A stretch of 36,915 bases of DNA, taken from NCBI GenBank assembly GCA_013153595.1, contig JAADEC010000047.1, positions 1 through 36,915 of the forward strand. Reading direction: 5' to 3'. The notes below the pieces were generated by a model, which was given only the letters and a program-made list of their open reading frames with translations, did not search any database and was not told the DNA's origin. The translations under genes and the position numbers were made by a program. The number at the start of each line of letters is the position of its first letter. The first letter of the stretch is position 1. This document shows positions 1-8,926 of this stretch, in pieces. The DNA comes from Thermococci archaeon. GTDB taxonomy: Archaea; Methanobacteriota_B; Thermococci; Thermococcales; Thermococcaceae.

Positions 1-815
1 AGCTTCAGAAGGACGCCGTAGATCACCCCGAATATTATGGTCGCTATACCGCTCGGCGGAATCGACGTCTCGTATGCCGCAAAGACAGACACGAGCTGGA
101 CGGACAGGGTTAAGACGAGGCTTATGAGGATTATCCTGCGCATGTCATCGCTGAGAGTTATGGCTATGGCGCCGGGGAGAACCGCCACAACCTGGAGGGT
201 TATCAGGCCAACGCTCTGAACTATCAGGGCCCCGATAACACCGACAAGAACGTAGAGCACCATGAGATACGCCCTGACGTTCCCGCCGTAGCTCTCCACC
301 CCCTCCGGATCGAAGCTGACATAGAGGAAGTCCCGGTAAAACGCGAGCATCACAACGAGTATGACCGTTCCAAACACGCTCAGGAAGAGGAGATCGCCGT
401 TGGTTATCAGGAATATCTCCCCCGTCAGGTATGAAACGATGTTCTCGCTGACGGGATAGTACGGTCTCGTGGCCATGACCCTGTAGAGCACACCGAAGCT
501 CAGGACTGTGAGGCCCGCCACGAAGCTCGCGACTATGCCCACAGCCGAGTCCGTGGTGAAGCCGCGTTTCTCCAGCTCGGCTATCCCCAAAACCGCGAAG
601 ACAGTTACGAGCATCGCCACGAGGGTTACCACACCCAAGCTGTTGAACAGGAGGCCGATTATCATACCGAGAACCGCACCGAAGAGCAGTGAGTGAAACG
701 TGGCATGGGTCAGAAAAGCCAGACCCTTCATGTTTATCAGCGGGTTCAGGAGGCCGAGGAGAACGCTGACCATCAAGCTCGCGAGCACGGCCCTCACCAT
801 GAAATCCGGGATCAT
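1..815 (-). CDS. Metal (Zn/Mn-type) ABC transporter permease, ZnuB/MntB-like, 3' end truncated by window edge
   Basis: Open minus frame from ATG at 815 to the window edge: MIPDFMVRAVLASLMVSVLLGLLNPLINMKGLAFLTHATFHSLLFGAVLG...; hydrophobic, typical of the ABC-3 permease family; directly downstream of its ATPase. Not in the ORF track because it runs off the end. Confidence 0.85.
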   Translation of the reverse strand, partial: MIPDFMVRAVLASLMVSVLLGLLNPLINMKGLAFLTHATFHSLLFGAVLGMIIGLLFNSLGVVTLVAMLVTVFAVLGIAELEKRGFTTDSAVGIVASFVAGLTVLSFGVLYRVMATRPYYPVSENIVSYLTGEIFLITNGDLLFLSVFGTVILVVMLAFYRDFLYVSFDPEGVESYGGNVRAYLMVLYVLVGVIGALIVQSVGLITLQVVAVLPGAIAITLSDDMRRIILISLVLTLSVQLVSVFAAYETSIPPSGIATIIFGVIYGVLLK

Positions 816-819
816 GGTC

Positions 820-1626
820 CTACCTCCTCTCCAGGTGCACGTCGCCGATTATACAGTAGAGCCTCCCGTCCACGTTTATGGCCCTCGCCAGCGGACCGTA
901 GACCGACTTCACGACCCCATCGGTGAGGACTTCAGCCGGCCGTCCGAAGGCCACGGCCCTCCTGTTTATCAGCAGCACCCTGTCCCCTATCTCCACGAGG
1001 GGGTTTATGTCGTGCGTCGTTATCACCATGGTTACCCCCTTCTCCTCCTTTATCTTTCCGAGAACCGCTGAGACCTCGGCCCGAGCGCTCGGATCAAGTG
1101 CAGAGAGCGGCTCGTCAAGCAGAAGCAGCTTTGGGTCAGACATAAGGGCCCTGGCTATGAGAACCCGCTGCTTCTGTCCCCCGCTGAGACCCCGGAAGCT
1201 CCTCCTCCAGACGTCTCCAAGTCCAACGAACTCCAGCAGAGACCGTGCTTTTTCAGCGATCGTCTGGGGTATCCTGCCGTGTATCAGGCCCTTCCTGTAG
1301 ATCGCCCCCATGGCAACGACCTCAAATGCTTTCAGAGGAACCCTCTCGTTAAGCGAGTGGCTCTGAGGAACGTAGGAGGTTAACGATTTGGCCTTCAATG
1401 GGGGCTCTCCAAAAACGAGAACCCTCCCCGAGTACTCCCTGTGAAAGCCACCTATAACCCTCAGAATCGTGGTCTTGCCCGCCCCGTTGGGCCCAAGCAG
1501 AAGAAGGGTCTCTCCCCTCTCCAGGCTGAAGGACACACCCTCAACGGCAGGCCTTCCACCGTAGTAAACCGTGAGATCCCTGACGTCTATCGCAGGGACG
1601 TCTCCCTTCAAGCTCTTCCCCTCCAA
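820..1626 (-). CDS. Metal ABC transporter ATP-binding protein, ZnuC-like
   Basis: Walker A GPNGAGKTT, signature LSGGQKQRVLIARAL, Walker B LLLLDEPLSALD; 4-bp gap to the permease. Confidence 0.9.
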   Translation of the reverse strand: MEGKSLKGDVPAIDVRDLTVYYGGRPAVEGVSFSLERGETLLLLGPNGAGKTTILRVIGGFHREYSGRVLVFGEPPLKAKSLTSYVPQSHSLNERVPLKAFEVVAMGAIYRKGLIHGRIPQTIAEKARSLLEFVGLGDVWRRSFRGLSGGQKQRVLIARALMSDPKLLLLDEPLSALDPSARAEVSAVLGKIKEEKGVTMVITTHDINPLVEIGDRVLLINRRAVAFGRPAEVLTDGVVKSVYGPLARAINVDGRLYCIIGDVHLERR

Positions 1627-1718
1627 GACTTAGCGCTCATACTCCTATTTAAGCCTCTCCATGAAGGCCAGCGATGCGTGCACCTACATTTTTATACCCC
1701 TCACCCGTACAGCGATCC

Positions 1719-3452
1719 ATGAAGCTGAAGTTCGACGTAAAGGCGAGGGACGCGGCCGGGAGGCTGGGCCGCATTGAGGTAAACGGGAAGAGAATCGAGA
1801 CGCCCGCCATAATGCCCGTGGTAAACCCGAAGATTTCGCTTGTAAGCGCCAAGGAACTCGAGGAGATGGGCTTCGGGATCATCATAACCAACTCATACAT
1901 AATCTACTCCGATCCCGAACTCAGGGCCAGAGCCTTGGAGGTCGGACTCCACAGGCTCCTCGGCTACGGCGGGATAATAGAGGTGGACTCAGGCTCCTTC
2001 CAGCTCATGCGCTACGGGGATGTGGAGGTAAGCAATAAAGAGATAGTGGAATTCCAGAAGGCCATAAAAGCCGACATCGGGACGTTCCTCGACGTTCCAA
2101 CGGTCCCCGACGTGGACGTGAACCGGGCTGAAGGGGATCTGATGGTAACGATAGAGAGGGCGCGGGAGGCAGAGAGGATAAAGGGAGAACTGGCCATGAA
2201 CGCGGCGGTTCAGGGCTCCACGTATCCCGAACTGAGGAGGAAGGCGGCGGAGATTCTCAGCGGTATGGACTTCGACATCCATCCAATAGGTGCGGTGGTC
2301 CCCCTGATGGAGAGCTACAGGTTCTCGGACCTCGTGGACGTCGTCGTGGCCTCCAAGGAGGGGCTGAGACCAGACAGACCCGTCCATCTGTTCGGTGCAG
2401 GGCATCCAATGTTGTTCGCCTTAGCCGCGGCTATGGGCGTGGATCTGTTCGATTCAGCGAGCTACGCCCTCTACGCAAGGGACGACAGGTACATAACCCC
2501 GTCAGGAACCATGAGGCTCGAAGACATCGAGTACTTTCCGTGTTCCTGTCCTGTGTGCTCGCGGCACACCCCTGAGGAGCTCAGGGAGATGCCCAAGGAG
2601 GAGAGGGAGAGGCTACTCGCCCTGCACAACCTGTGGGTCATAAAGTCCGAGATCGAAAGGGTCAGACAGGCCATCAAGGAGGGGAGCCTCTGGCGCCTCG
2701 TGGACGAGAGGGCGCGGTCTCATCCAAAGATGTTCGCCGCCTACAAGAGGCTTCTAAGCTACGAAAGGTTCCTTGAGGAGAGAGAGCCCGTAACAAAACC
2801 CTCAGCCTTTTTCAAAGTTAGCGAGGAGAGCCTCAGATGGCCAACGGCCCTCAGGGCCATTAAACGGAAGGAGAGGGTTAGCGCGGGGGAGAAGATAAAG
2901 CACCCAATATTCGGGGAGATATCTGTGTACCTGTCCCTGACTTATCCCTTCGCCCAGAGTGAGGGGGAGGAGAGCTTCACCATCGTCAAACCCAGCCGAG
3001 AGAACGTCATGGAGTACATAAGAGCCATAGCCGAGTACCAGTTCGGAAAAGGAGCCGGGAGAATATTCAGAGACGCCAGGGCTCAGATGTCAAGGAAGAC
3101 CGGGATGCCCCGTCAGGTGAAGGCGGGGGACAAACACATAGCCACGTTCAGACCTGACGACGGCCTGCTGACCCTCGGCATAGAGGGGGCGAGGAGACTC
3201 AGGGACGCACTTGAATTTCCGCGCATGAGGGTGGTGGTGGATGAAGAGGCAGAACCCTTCGCCAGGAAGGGACGCAACGTATTCGCCAAGTTCGTCCTGG
3301 ATGCCGATCCGGGTATAAGACCCTACGACGAGGTCATAGTCGTCAACGAGGAGGATGAGGTTCTGGCAACAGGACAGACCGTGCTCAGCGGGCGGGAGAT
3401 GGTAGCTGCCGCCACGGGACTGGCCGTCAGGGTAAGACGGGGAGCGGGATGA
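1719..3452 (+). CDS. tgtA: Archaeosine tRNA-guanine transglycosylase (full length with C-terminal PUA)
   Basis: MKLKFDVKARDAAGRLGRIEVNGKRIETPAIMPVVNPK..., EVDSGSFQLMRYG, CSCPVCSRHTPEEL zinc site, C-terminal PUA-like region. ATG at 1719 lies about 22 nt after TATA 'tttttatacccc'. Confidence 0.93.
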   Translation: MKLKFDVKARDAAGRLGRIEVNGKRIETPAIMPVVNPKISLVSAKELEEMGFGIIITNSYIIYSDPELRARALEVGLHRLLGYGGIIEVDSGSFQLMRYGDVEVSNKEIVEFQKAIKADIGTFLDVPTVPDVDVNRAEGDLMVTIERAREAERIKGELAMNAAVQGSTYPELRRKAAEILSGMDFDIHPIGAVVPLMESYRFSDLVDVVVASKEGLRPDRPVHLFGAGHPMLFALAAAMGVDLFDSASYALYARDDRYITPSGTMRLEDIEYFPCSCPVCSRHTPEELREMPKEERERLLALHNLWVIKSEIERVRQAIKEGSLWRLVDERARSHPKMFAAYKRLLSYERFLEEREPVTKPSAFFKVSEESLRWPTALRAIKRKERVSAGEKIKHPIFGEISVYLSLTYPFAQSEGEESFTIVKPSRENVMEYIRAIAEYQFGKGAGRIFRDARAQMSRKTGMPRQVKAGDKHIATFRPDDGLLTLGIEGARRLRDALEFPRMRVVVDEEAEPFARKGRNVFAKFVLDADPGIRPYDEVIVVNEEDEVLATGQTVLSGREMVAAATGLAVRVRRGAG

Positions 3453-3486
3453 GCGCTCCTTATGAACGGACAACGGCCCTGAAAGC

Positions 3487-4086
3487 TCAACCCAGGACTT
3501 CCCTGAGTGCTCCGTCGACGCTGAACACATGATCCCCCAGCAGGCCAACGAAGTCGTAGGGAGCCCTCATAACCGTCAGGGACATCCTGTAGTGCCCCCT
3601 GTAGGAGGAAGTCCTCATGGCCAGGAGGTAGTCCATGAGCTCGGGTACGTGATAGTAGCGCCTGAACTCAGACGCCAGGTCGAGTTCGTTTATGGACAGG
3701 GGAAGGTGGTACATGACGACGGTCAGGTCCCCCTCATCCAGGAGCGCCCTCAGCGACATCACAGAATCGGCGGCGAAGTTTCTGAGAAGGGGCGCCCCGC
3801 TTATCACTATAAGTGAACCCTCCGCGGCGGATTTAACCTCCTCGTAGACGGCTTCAACGTCGTAAACCCGTCCGTAGCTGAGGTTGTCCAGGCCCTGTCC
3901 GGAGAACCTCCTGCCAGGCTCGAGGTAGACGGCGCGCCCGGGCCAGGCCCTGATGAGGGACTTCACGAAGACTATCTCAGCGGTCTCGTCAGAGAATATA
4001 ACGGCGGACAGGGTGCCCTGACGGATGGGAACCGGAAACCCCTCAAAAGGCAACACGTCAGAGCTGTGTCCCTCCTCCAAGTGCAC
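3487..4086 (-). CDS. Uncharacterised protein, DUF257-like (Thermococcales-type)
   Basis: ORF with likely GTG start at 4086 (VHLEEGHSSDVLPFEGFPVPIRQGTLSAVIF...) downstream of 'agtataaaaacc'. Family call from general resemblance only. Confidence 0.6.
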   Translation of the reverse strand: MHLEEGHSSDVLPFEGFPVPIRQGTLSAVIFSDETAEIVFVKSLIRAWPGRAVYLEPGRRFSGQGLDNLSYGRVYDVEAVYEEVKSAAEGSLIVISGAPLLRNFAADSVMSLRALLDEGDLTVVMYHLPLSINELDLASEFRRYYHVPELMDYLLAMRTSSYRGHYRMSLTVMRAPYDFVGLLGDHVFSVDGALREVLG

Positions 4087-4114
4087 CGCCTGAGAGGGTA
4101 TGGCGTCATGGTTT

Positions 4115-4465
4115 TTATACTTTCCCCGACCCGGACTTCTGCCTCCTGTCCCACTCCTCAAGCATCGTATCGAGGGCTAAGAGGCTGTTCAGTCTGAGCC
4201 TGACCTTCATCTCGTCCCAGTTCACGGATCCCTTAAAGTCGTTAAGCAGAACGAAGACCTTCTCAGCCTCATCACGCGGGAGAACCCTCCCGTAGAACTC
4301 CTCACCACAGGCAGGACATCGTATCACAGCCCCATCGAGGGCCTTCATGAAACTCTCCTTATCAGTCAGTATCCTCTTTCCCTCCTCCTTCCCGACCCGC
4401 GCTATGAGCTGTTCAACAACATCCCTCCAGTCTAAGGGTCTTCCACAAACGGGACATCTCGCCAT
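4115..4465 (-). CDS. Small zinc-ribbon protein of unknown function
   Basis: MARCPVCGRPLDW ... IRCPACGEEFYGR: two CPxCG knuckles. Confidence 0.75.
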   Translation of the reverse strand: MARCPVCGRPLDWRDVVEQLIARVGKEEGKRILTDKESFMKALDGAVIRCPACGEEFYGRVLPRDEAEKVFVLLNDFKGSVNWDEMKVRLRLNSLLALDTMLEEWDRRQKSGSGKV

Positions 4466-4491
4466 CCCAACACCTCCACGATGCGATGCCT

Positions 4492-5523
4492 TTAATCTCC
4501 GAGGTTCCTCAAAAACGTTTCTATCCTTTCCACGAGAAAATCGATGGCCTCATCGAGCCTTCCAGTGCCGTTTGCCCCAGCTGCCCCCGCGTGGCCTCCT
4601 CCGGACCCCCCGATTATGGGGCCGATCATCTCCATCAGCTTCCCGAGGTTCAGGCCTTTCCTGACAAGGTCTTCACGGGCCCTGGCCGATATCCTGACTT
4701 CGTTTCCCTTAGAGCTGCCCACCACCGCAACGTCAGCCCCGAGCTGGATGAACGTCTTGCAGGCAAAGGATTCGTAGGCGGAAACGTGGGAGATGGCTAT
4801 TATGTAGCCGTTCACCCTCTTTATCTCCATCCTCTGACAGGCCTTGAGCACGGCCATCCTGCGGGACTCGTCAGTGTTCCTGTCCTGTGGCGGAGCGACG
4901 AGCCTCATTACCTCGTCCATTGATACCCTGCATCTGCTGAAGATCTCCCACAGCACACGGAAGGTCTCCGAGTTCGCGAACCTGAAACCGGCGGTGTCTG
5001 TGAATATACCTGCGAGAATCGCGGTGCAGGAGGTCCTCTCCCAGAAATCCTCATCCTTCAGGAGATCCCATATTATCTCGGCCGTCGATGTTCTCGACGG
5101 ATCGACGACACTGAGCAGGAACTCCCTGGACCATCCGCCGCTTCCATGATGGTCTATCAGCACCGCAGGAACGCCGCGGGGGATTCTGATAGGTTCCAGC
5201 TGCTCTGGGGAGGCCGTGTCAAGCACGATGACCACGGCGTCTTCATCCTCAAGGCCCGGGTTCACCTCAACGTCAACGGGGGACAGGTCGATTAACCCCC
5301 TTGAGTACGAGGCAACGCTCTGGGACACACCTATGCGGACGTCTCTGACTCCCTTGGACTTCAAAAACCGTGCAAGGGCCACGGCCGAACCGAGGGCGTC
5401 CGGATCGGCGTTGTGGTGACAAAGAAGTAGGAAAGGCCTGTCGAGGTTCTCCATGACCAGCCTCTTGAATCTCGCCCGCTTCAGCGATAGCTCATCCCTC
5501 TCCACTTCCGCTCCGTTCTCCAC
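4492..5523 (-). CDS. DHH/DHHA1 family phosphoesterase (NrnA/RecJ-like)
   Basis: HHNADPDALGSA, LIDHHGSGGW and C-terminal GGSGGGHAGAAG motifs. Confidence 0.9.
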   Translation of the reverse strand: MENGAEVERDELSLKRARFKRLVMENLDRPFLLLCHHNADPDALGSAVALARFLKSKGVRDVRIGVSQSVASYSRGLIDLSPVDVEVNPGLEDEDAVVIVLDTASPEQLEPIRIPRGVPAVLIDHHGSGGWSREFLLSVVDPSRTSTAEIIWDLLKDEDFWERTSCTAILAGIFTDTAGFRFANSETFRVLWEIFSRCRVSMDEVMRLVAPPQDRNTDESRRMAVLKACQRMEIKRVNGYIIAISHVSAYESFACKTFIQLGADVAVVGSSKGNEVRISARAREDLVRKGLNLGKLMEMIGPIIGGSGGGHAGAAGANGTGRLDEAIDFLVERIETFLRNLGD

Positions 5524-5830
5524 AGGCCTTCCTCCTCAGCCACTCCTCAACCCTCGCGTAGGCCGAGTCAAGGGCCTCCTCGACTATACCCTCAACGTCA
5601 AGCCCTATGAAGATTGGAACCTCGACGTACGCCTCCACCGACAGGTCGAGGGTCTCCTCCCGGGTAACCCTGACAACCACGTCGAGGTCTATTATGTCGC
5701 TGCTGCTTATGGATTCCCGTATCTCATTCACCACGGTTTCGTGGGCTATATCCGCTACCTCTGCAAGCTCCTCGTCGCTCAGTTCGGGCAGACCGATGTG
5801 TATTACCTTCCTCATGTCGGCCAAGCTCAT
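5492..5830 (-). CDS. DUF3194 family protein
   Basis: MSLADMRKVIHIGLPELSDEELAEVADIAHETVVNEI...; immediately downstream of prefoldin beta, a conserved archaeal arrangement. Confidence 0.75.
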   Translation of the reverse strand: MSLADMRKVIHIGLPELSDEELAEVADIAHETVVNEIRESISSSDIIDLDVVVRVTREETLDLSVEAYVEVPIFIGLDVEGIVEEALDSAYARVEEWLRRKACGERSGSGEG

Positions 5831-6189
5831 CAGCCTGCCACTGGCTGTCTGAGGGCGTTCTGTATCTGGGTGGTCAGCTCCTTTATCTTCTCGTTGAGCT
5901 TCTTCTCCTGCCTTTCGAGGGCACTCAACCTAACCTCGAGGGTTTCCACCCTCTCCCTGAGCTCCTCCACGGCCTCTTTCTTCTCCGTTCTTACTATCAG
6001 AGAGCCCACGCTCTTGTACACCACGGCATCATCGGGCAGTTTCTGAATCTCCTCAAGGGCCTTCTTGGTCTCGTTGAGATCCGCCTGGATCTTCTGCTTC
6101 TGCTGTATAACAAGCTGAATCTGAGCCTGATAGCCCTCAAGCTGTCCCAACATCGCCTGAACCTGGGGTGGAATGTTCTGCATGCTCAC
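5830..6189 (-). CDS. pfdB: Prefoldin beta subunit
   Basis: MQNIPPQVQAMLGQLEGYQAQIQLVIQQKQKIQADLNETKKALEEIQKLPDDAVVYKSVGSLIVRT...: classic prefoldin beta coiled-coil sequence. Confidence 0.96.
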   Translation of the reverse strand: MSMQNIPPQVQAMLGQLEGYQAQIQLVIQQKQKIQADLNETKKALEEIQKLPDDAVVYKSVGSLIVRTEKKEAVEELRERVETLEVRLSALERQEKKLNEKIKELTTQIQNALRQPVAG

Positions 6190-6300
6190 ACCTCCGTAAT
6201 CGTGATCTTCGCCTTAGAATAAGGACGGGGCTTTAAATAGTTTAGGGGAATACCCCCAAAGGAAAGAAGACTCATCCAAGGTGCCATATCCAATCGATGG

Positions 6301-7371
6301 CTACGGAGCCAGTCCAGTGGTCGTCGAACCAGAAGGGACGTTGTACGTCCACTCAACCGAGGCGCTTAGTTTCTGGTGAACGGTCTTTGGAGACGTGGGG
6401 ATGTGGGTTATGAACTGATAGCCTGGCTCAAGCTTAACCCAGCTGTCAGCGTAGCTCCCGCTCTCGTCCCTGTTGAAGGTGTAGGTCCACCGGACCCAGT
6501 TCCCGTTGGTATCAACGTCGATTTTGAAGAGTTTGATTACCTGCTGTATTGTACTTGAGGCTCCTCCCGTGCCTAATGTGTACGATACCGTAGATTGAGC
6601 CTTGGAGTTGTAATCATTAACCTCGTGGCTGGGGCCGAAGTCGGCGAGGTCGAAAACGTTATTGCCATCGGGCTTGACGTTGACGAAGATCTTGACCGTA
6701 TCAATCTGCCACTCCCCGATCCCGCTGTCGCCGTAGAGGTAGTGACCGGACCAGACGTAGGTTATCATGTCAACGACCCTGTAGTCGTTTTTGGGATCCG
6801 TATCGGCGAGCCTGTAGACCTCCCATACGAGCTTGAGCTTGCCGTGCGGCTTCCAGTTGTCATAGGAACTCCATTCAATCGTGCTCTCTATATGTGCGCT
6901 CACTGTGGCCGTGGACTCGGGGGTGTAGTGCCCCCTTGGCTTCCCGTTGACAACCGTGCGCCATGAGAAATTCGAGGGTTCCACTCGCAGGGTTATGTCC
7001 CGGTTCCAGTCTATCTTTGAGAACTCCCCCTTAGCCTCGGAGAGGAACTTGGCGGGATCCCCCACGTTGGTGCCTGCGTATATGAAGAACTTGCCATCCG
7101 GAAGAACCTTCACCGCGTAGATGGTGTTCCCCTGAAACACCGGGGCGTAGGGAATAACCTTCATGTCAACGAGGGACTCCAGTGTACGGGAGTCGACCAG
7201 AACGAAGCTCCCGCCCTTCAGTTTTGAAGCGACTTCGTGAATCCCGGGGTTGGGTAAGGCCGTCCCTGAGACGTCAGACTTCGTCATGGTGCCTCCCTGA
7301 GGGAACGCCGAAACAAGGAACAGACTTCCAACCAAAACTCCAAGTATGAACCATACCATACACTGTCGCAT
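6301..7371 (-). CDS. Predicted secreted protein of unknown function
   Basis: 356 aa; N-terminal hydrophobic signal MRQCMVWFILGVLVGSLFLVSAFPQG; many aromatic/Thr/Ser residues; own promoter (tatttaaa near 7417-7424). No family recognised. Confidence 0.75.
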   Translation of the reverse strand: MRQCMVWFILGVLVGSLFLVSAFPQGGTMTKSDVSGTALPNPGIHEVASKLKGGSFVLVDSRTLESLVDMKVIPYAPVFQGNTIYAVKVLPDGKFFIYAGTNVGDPAKFLSEAKGEFSKIDWNRDITLRVEPSNFSWRTVVNGKPRGHYTPESTATVSAHIESTIEWSSYDNWKPHGKLKLVWEVYRLADTDPKNDYRVVDMITYVWSGHYLYGDSGIGEWQIDTVKIFVNVKPDGNNVFDLADFGPSHEVNDYNSKAQSTVSYTLGTGGASSTIQQVIKLFKIDVDTNGNWVRWTYTFNRDESGSYADSWVKLEPGYQFITHIPTSPKTVHQKLSASVEWTYNVPSGSTTTGLAP

Positions 7372-7463
7372 CTGACCCCCCCAGCGGAGTCATCAATTAG
7401 AATAATACGGCTCATAGTATTTAAACATTTCGGGGTTACATGGTCGTGTGTTAGAACGGTGGA

Positions 7464-7745
7464 TCATAACTCCGCCGAGTCCATGGCGACCTTGATCCAG
7501 CGGAGGTAGGAGTTGAGGGTTCCCCTGAGGGCCGAGCTGTCCCTCGCCAGAAAGCTGATGATTATCCTGCTCCCATCAAGCCTGAACTCGATCCTGCTCC
7601 GCCTGTACGGGACGGTCCTGTGCTCGTAGAGAACGCTCCTGTAAACCACCGATGCAATCTCCTCGTCTGGAAGCTGGAGTTCTATTGTTCCCCTTATTGG
7701 CCACTGCGGCCGCGTTCTCGCTCCCTTGCTTCCTTGTAGTCCCAT
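7464..7745 (-). CDS. pcc1: KEOPS complex subunit Pcc1
   Basis: SVLYEHRTVPYRRSRIEFRLDGSRIIISFLARDSSALRGTLNSYLRWIKVAMD: Pcc1 signature. Confidence 0.9.
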   Translation of the reverse strand: MGLQGSKGARTRPQWPIRGTIELQLPDEEIASVVYRSVLYEHRTVPYRRSRIEFRLDGSRIIISFLARDSSALRGTLNSYLRWIKVAMDSAEL

Positions 7746-8338
7746 CTCCGCCCATCCTCCATTATCCAGATCTTAACGAGAATCAGCGGCCCGACGGCCC
7801 TCTCCCTGCTGACGTCAAGGCGGTAGAAGTTGACGGCCATACCCCTCGGGTAGTTCTCCACGACGCCCACGACGTCCGTGTTGTACCTATCCGCAATGGC
7901 CACCACGTCCCTCTTCCCCCGGGGCACGAACCTCCCACCTGTCAGCTCAGCGAATGCGTGGGCGAAGGCCGTGTGATCTATGCTGACCTTCTTAGCGGTT
8001 GTTATAACGAGCGGCATCTCCTCACGTATCGGTCGGAGACCCCTGAAACCGATCTCACGCTGGAGCTTTATTCCATGAAGGTAGACGTAGCCGAGGTATC
8101 CCCACTCCTCGGGGTCCACCCTTATAAAAGTGAGCTTGAGGGGATTCCCCTTCCACACGTTTATCACGAGGAGACGGCTGTAGTTTCTGTCGTAGGCCTC
8201 CATGAGCAGCTGCTTGATCGTTTTCTTTCCCCGGGTCATGTAGAGAGATCCAGGAAAGACGCGCTCCAGATCATGACCGAAGCTTCTCGTTCTCCTCGTG
8301 GGTCTGTGGGAGGTCGTAATCAGCATCATATGAACCAC
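7694..8338 (-). CDS. Brix/Imp4-domain ribosome biogenesis protein
   Basis: MLITTSHRPTRRTRSFGHDLERVFPGSLYMTRGKKTIKQLLMEAYDRNYSRLLVINVWKGNP...: archaeal Brix family. Confidence 0.9.
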   Translation of the reverse strand: MVHMMLITTSHRPTRRTRSFGHDLERVFPGSLYMTRGKKTIKQLLMEAYDRNYSRLLVINVWKGNPLKLTFIRVDPEEWGYLGYVYLHGIKLQREIGFRGLRPIREEMPLVITTAKKVSIDHTAFAHAFAELTGGRFVPRGKRDVVAIADRYNTDVVGVVENYPRGMAVNFYRLDVSRERAVGPLILVKIWIMEDGRRWDYKEARERERGRSGQ

Positions 8339-8377
8339 TCAGGCTGTATCTTAAAAAGGTTAAGGTTGGAGTTGGGT

Positions 8378-8641
8378 TCACCTCATGGGCCTGCGTTTCT
8401 GACCCTCCCTGATCAGGAGGAACACCACGACGGAGAGAACCGCCACAAGCAGGAAGGGAATCAGGGGAGATACGCTGGACAGCACAATTCGGATCGAAAG
8501 CAGAAAAGCCCCCAGCACCGCAACGGACAGACCTTCGTCCAGGAGCCGCCTGCTGCCAGTTACGTAACCGCGGTAGCTCAAGTAGGCCCCCAAGAGCACA
8601 ATGAGGCAGGCAAGTTTAGAAAGCAGAAAGGAAACGCTCAT
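8378..8641 (-). CDS. Small predicted membrane protein
   Basis: 87 aa, several hydrophobic segments, C-terminal basic tail; ATG overlaps the upstream ORF stop. Confidence 0.65.
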   Translation of the reverse strand: MSVSFLLSKLACLIVLLGAYLSYRGYVTGSRRLLDEGLSVAVLGAFLLSIRIVLSSVSPLIPFLLVAVLSVVVFLLIREGQKRRPMR

Positions 8642-8871
8642 CCTTTCCCTCCGCTGAGCAGCTCGATCTCCTCATCACCCACGAGAAGGGGACGCTTCGA
8701 TTCCATCACGTAGCTGAGCTCCCATCTGACCTTTCCCCGGGTCATCAGCTCGGCGTACTTCCGCGCCTTCTCCTCGGCCTCCTTCTCGTTTTCCGCCTCG
8801 ACTATCCTCCTTACGTACCACTTTCTACTCCCAAGGGTCAGCTTGAACTCTGCCAGATACACGATCATCAC
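8638..8871 (-). CDS. Hypothetical protein, 77 aa
   Basis: MMIVYLAEFKLTLGSRKWYVRRIVEAENEKEAEEKARKYAE...; TATA-like 'aaattttttaatc' just upstream; 4-bp overlap with the next gene. Confidence 0.65.
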   Translation of the reverse strand: MMIVYLAEFKLTLGSRKWYVRRIVEAENEKEAEEKARKYAELMTRGKVRWELSYVMESKRPLLVGDEEIELLSGGKG

Positions 8872-8926
8872 CGCTGTAAGTTGGAGCGGAGATTAAAAAA
8901 TTTACCCTTCGATCGACTCTGTGGCC

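Noticed and set aside
3801-3817. TATCAC-TATAA-GTGAAC, close to the Thermococcales glycolytic motif (TATCAC-N5-GTGATA)
   Set aside because: Lies within the coding region of the DUF257-like gene, matches only 10 of 12 positions, and no glycolytic gene starts nearby.
6245-6256. GGGGAATACCCC dyad downstream of the secreted-protein gene
   Set aside because: Short stem with 4-nt loop in a promoter/terminator gap; too weak to call a functional element.
7652-8713. 353-aa plus-strand ORF
   Set aside because: Antisense to Pcc1, Brix and the membrane protein; low-complexity His/Pro/Arg content.
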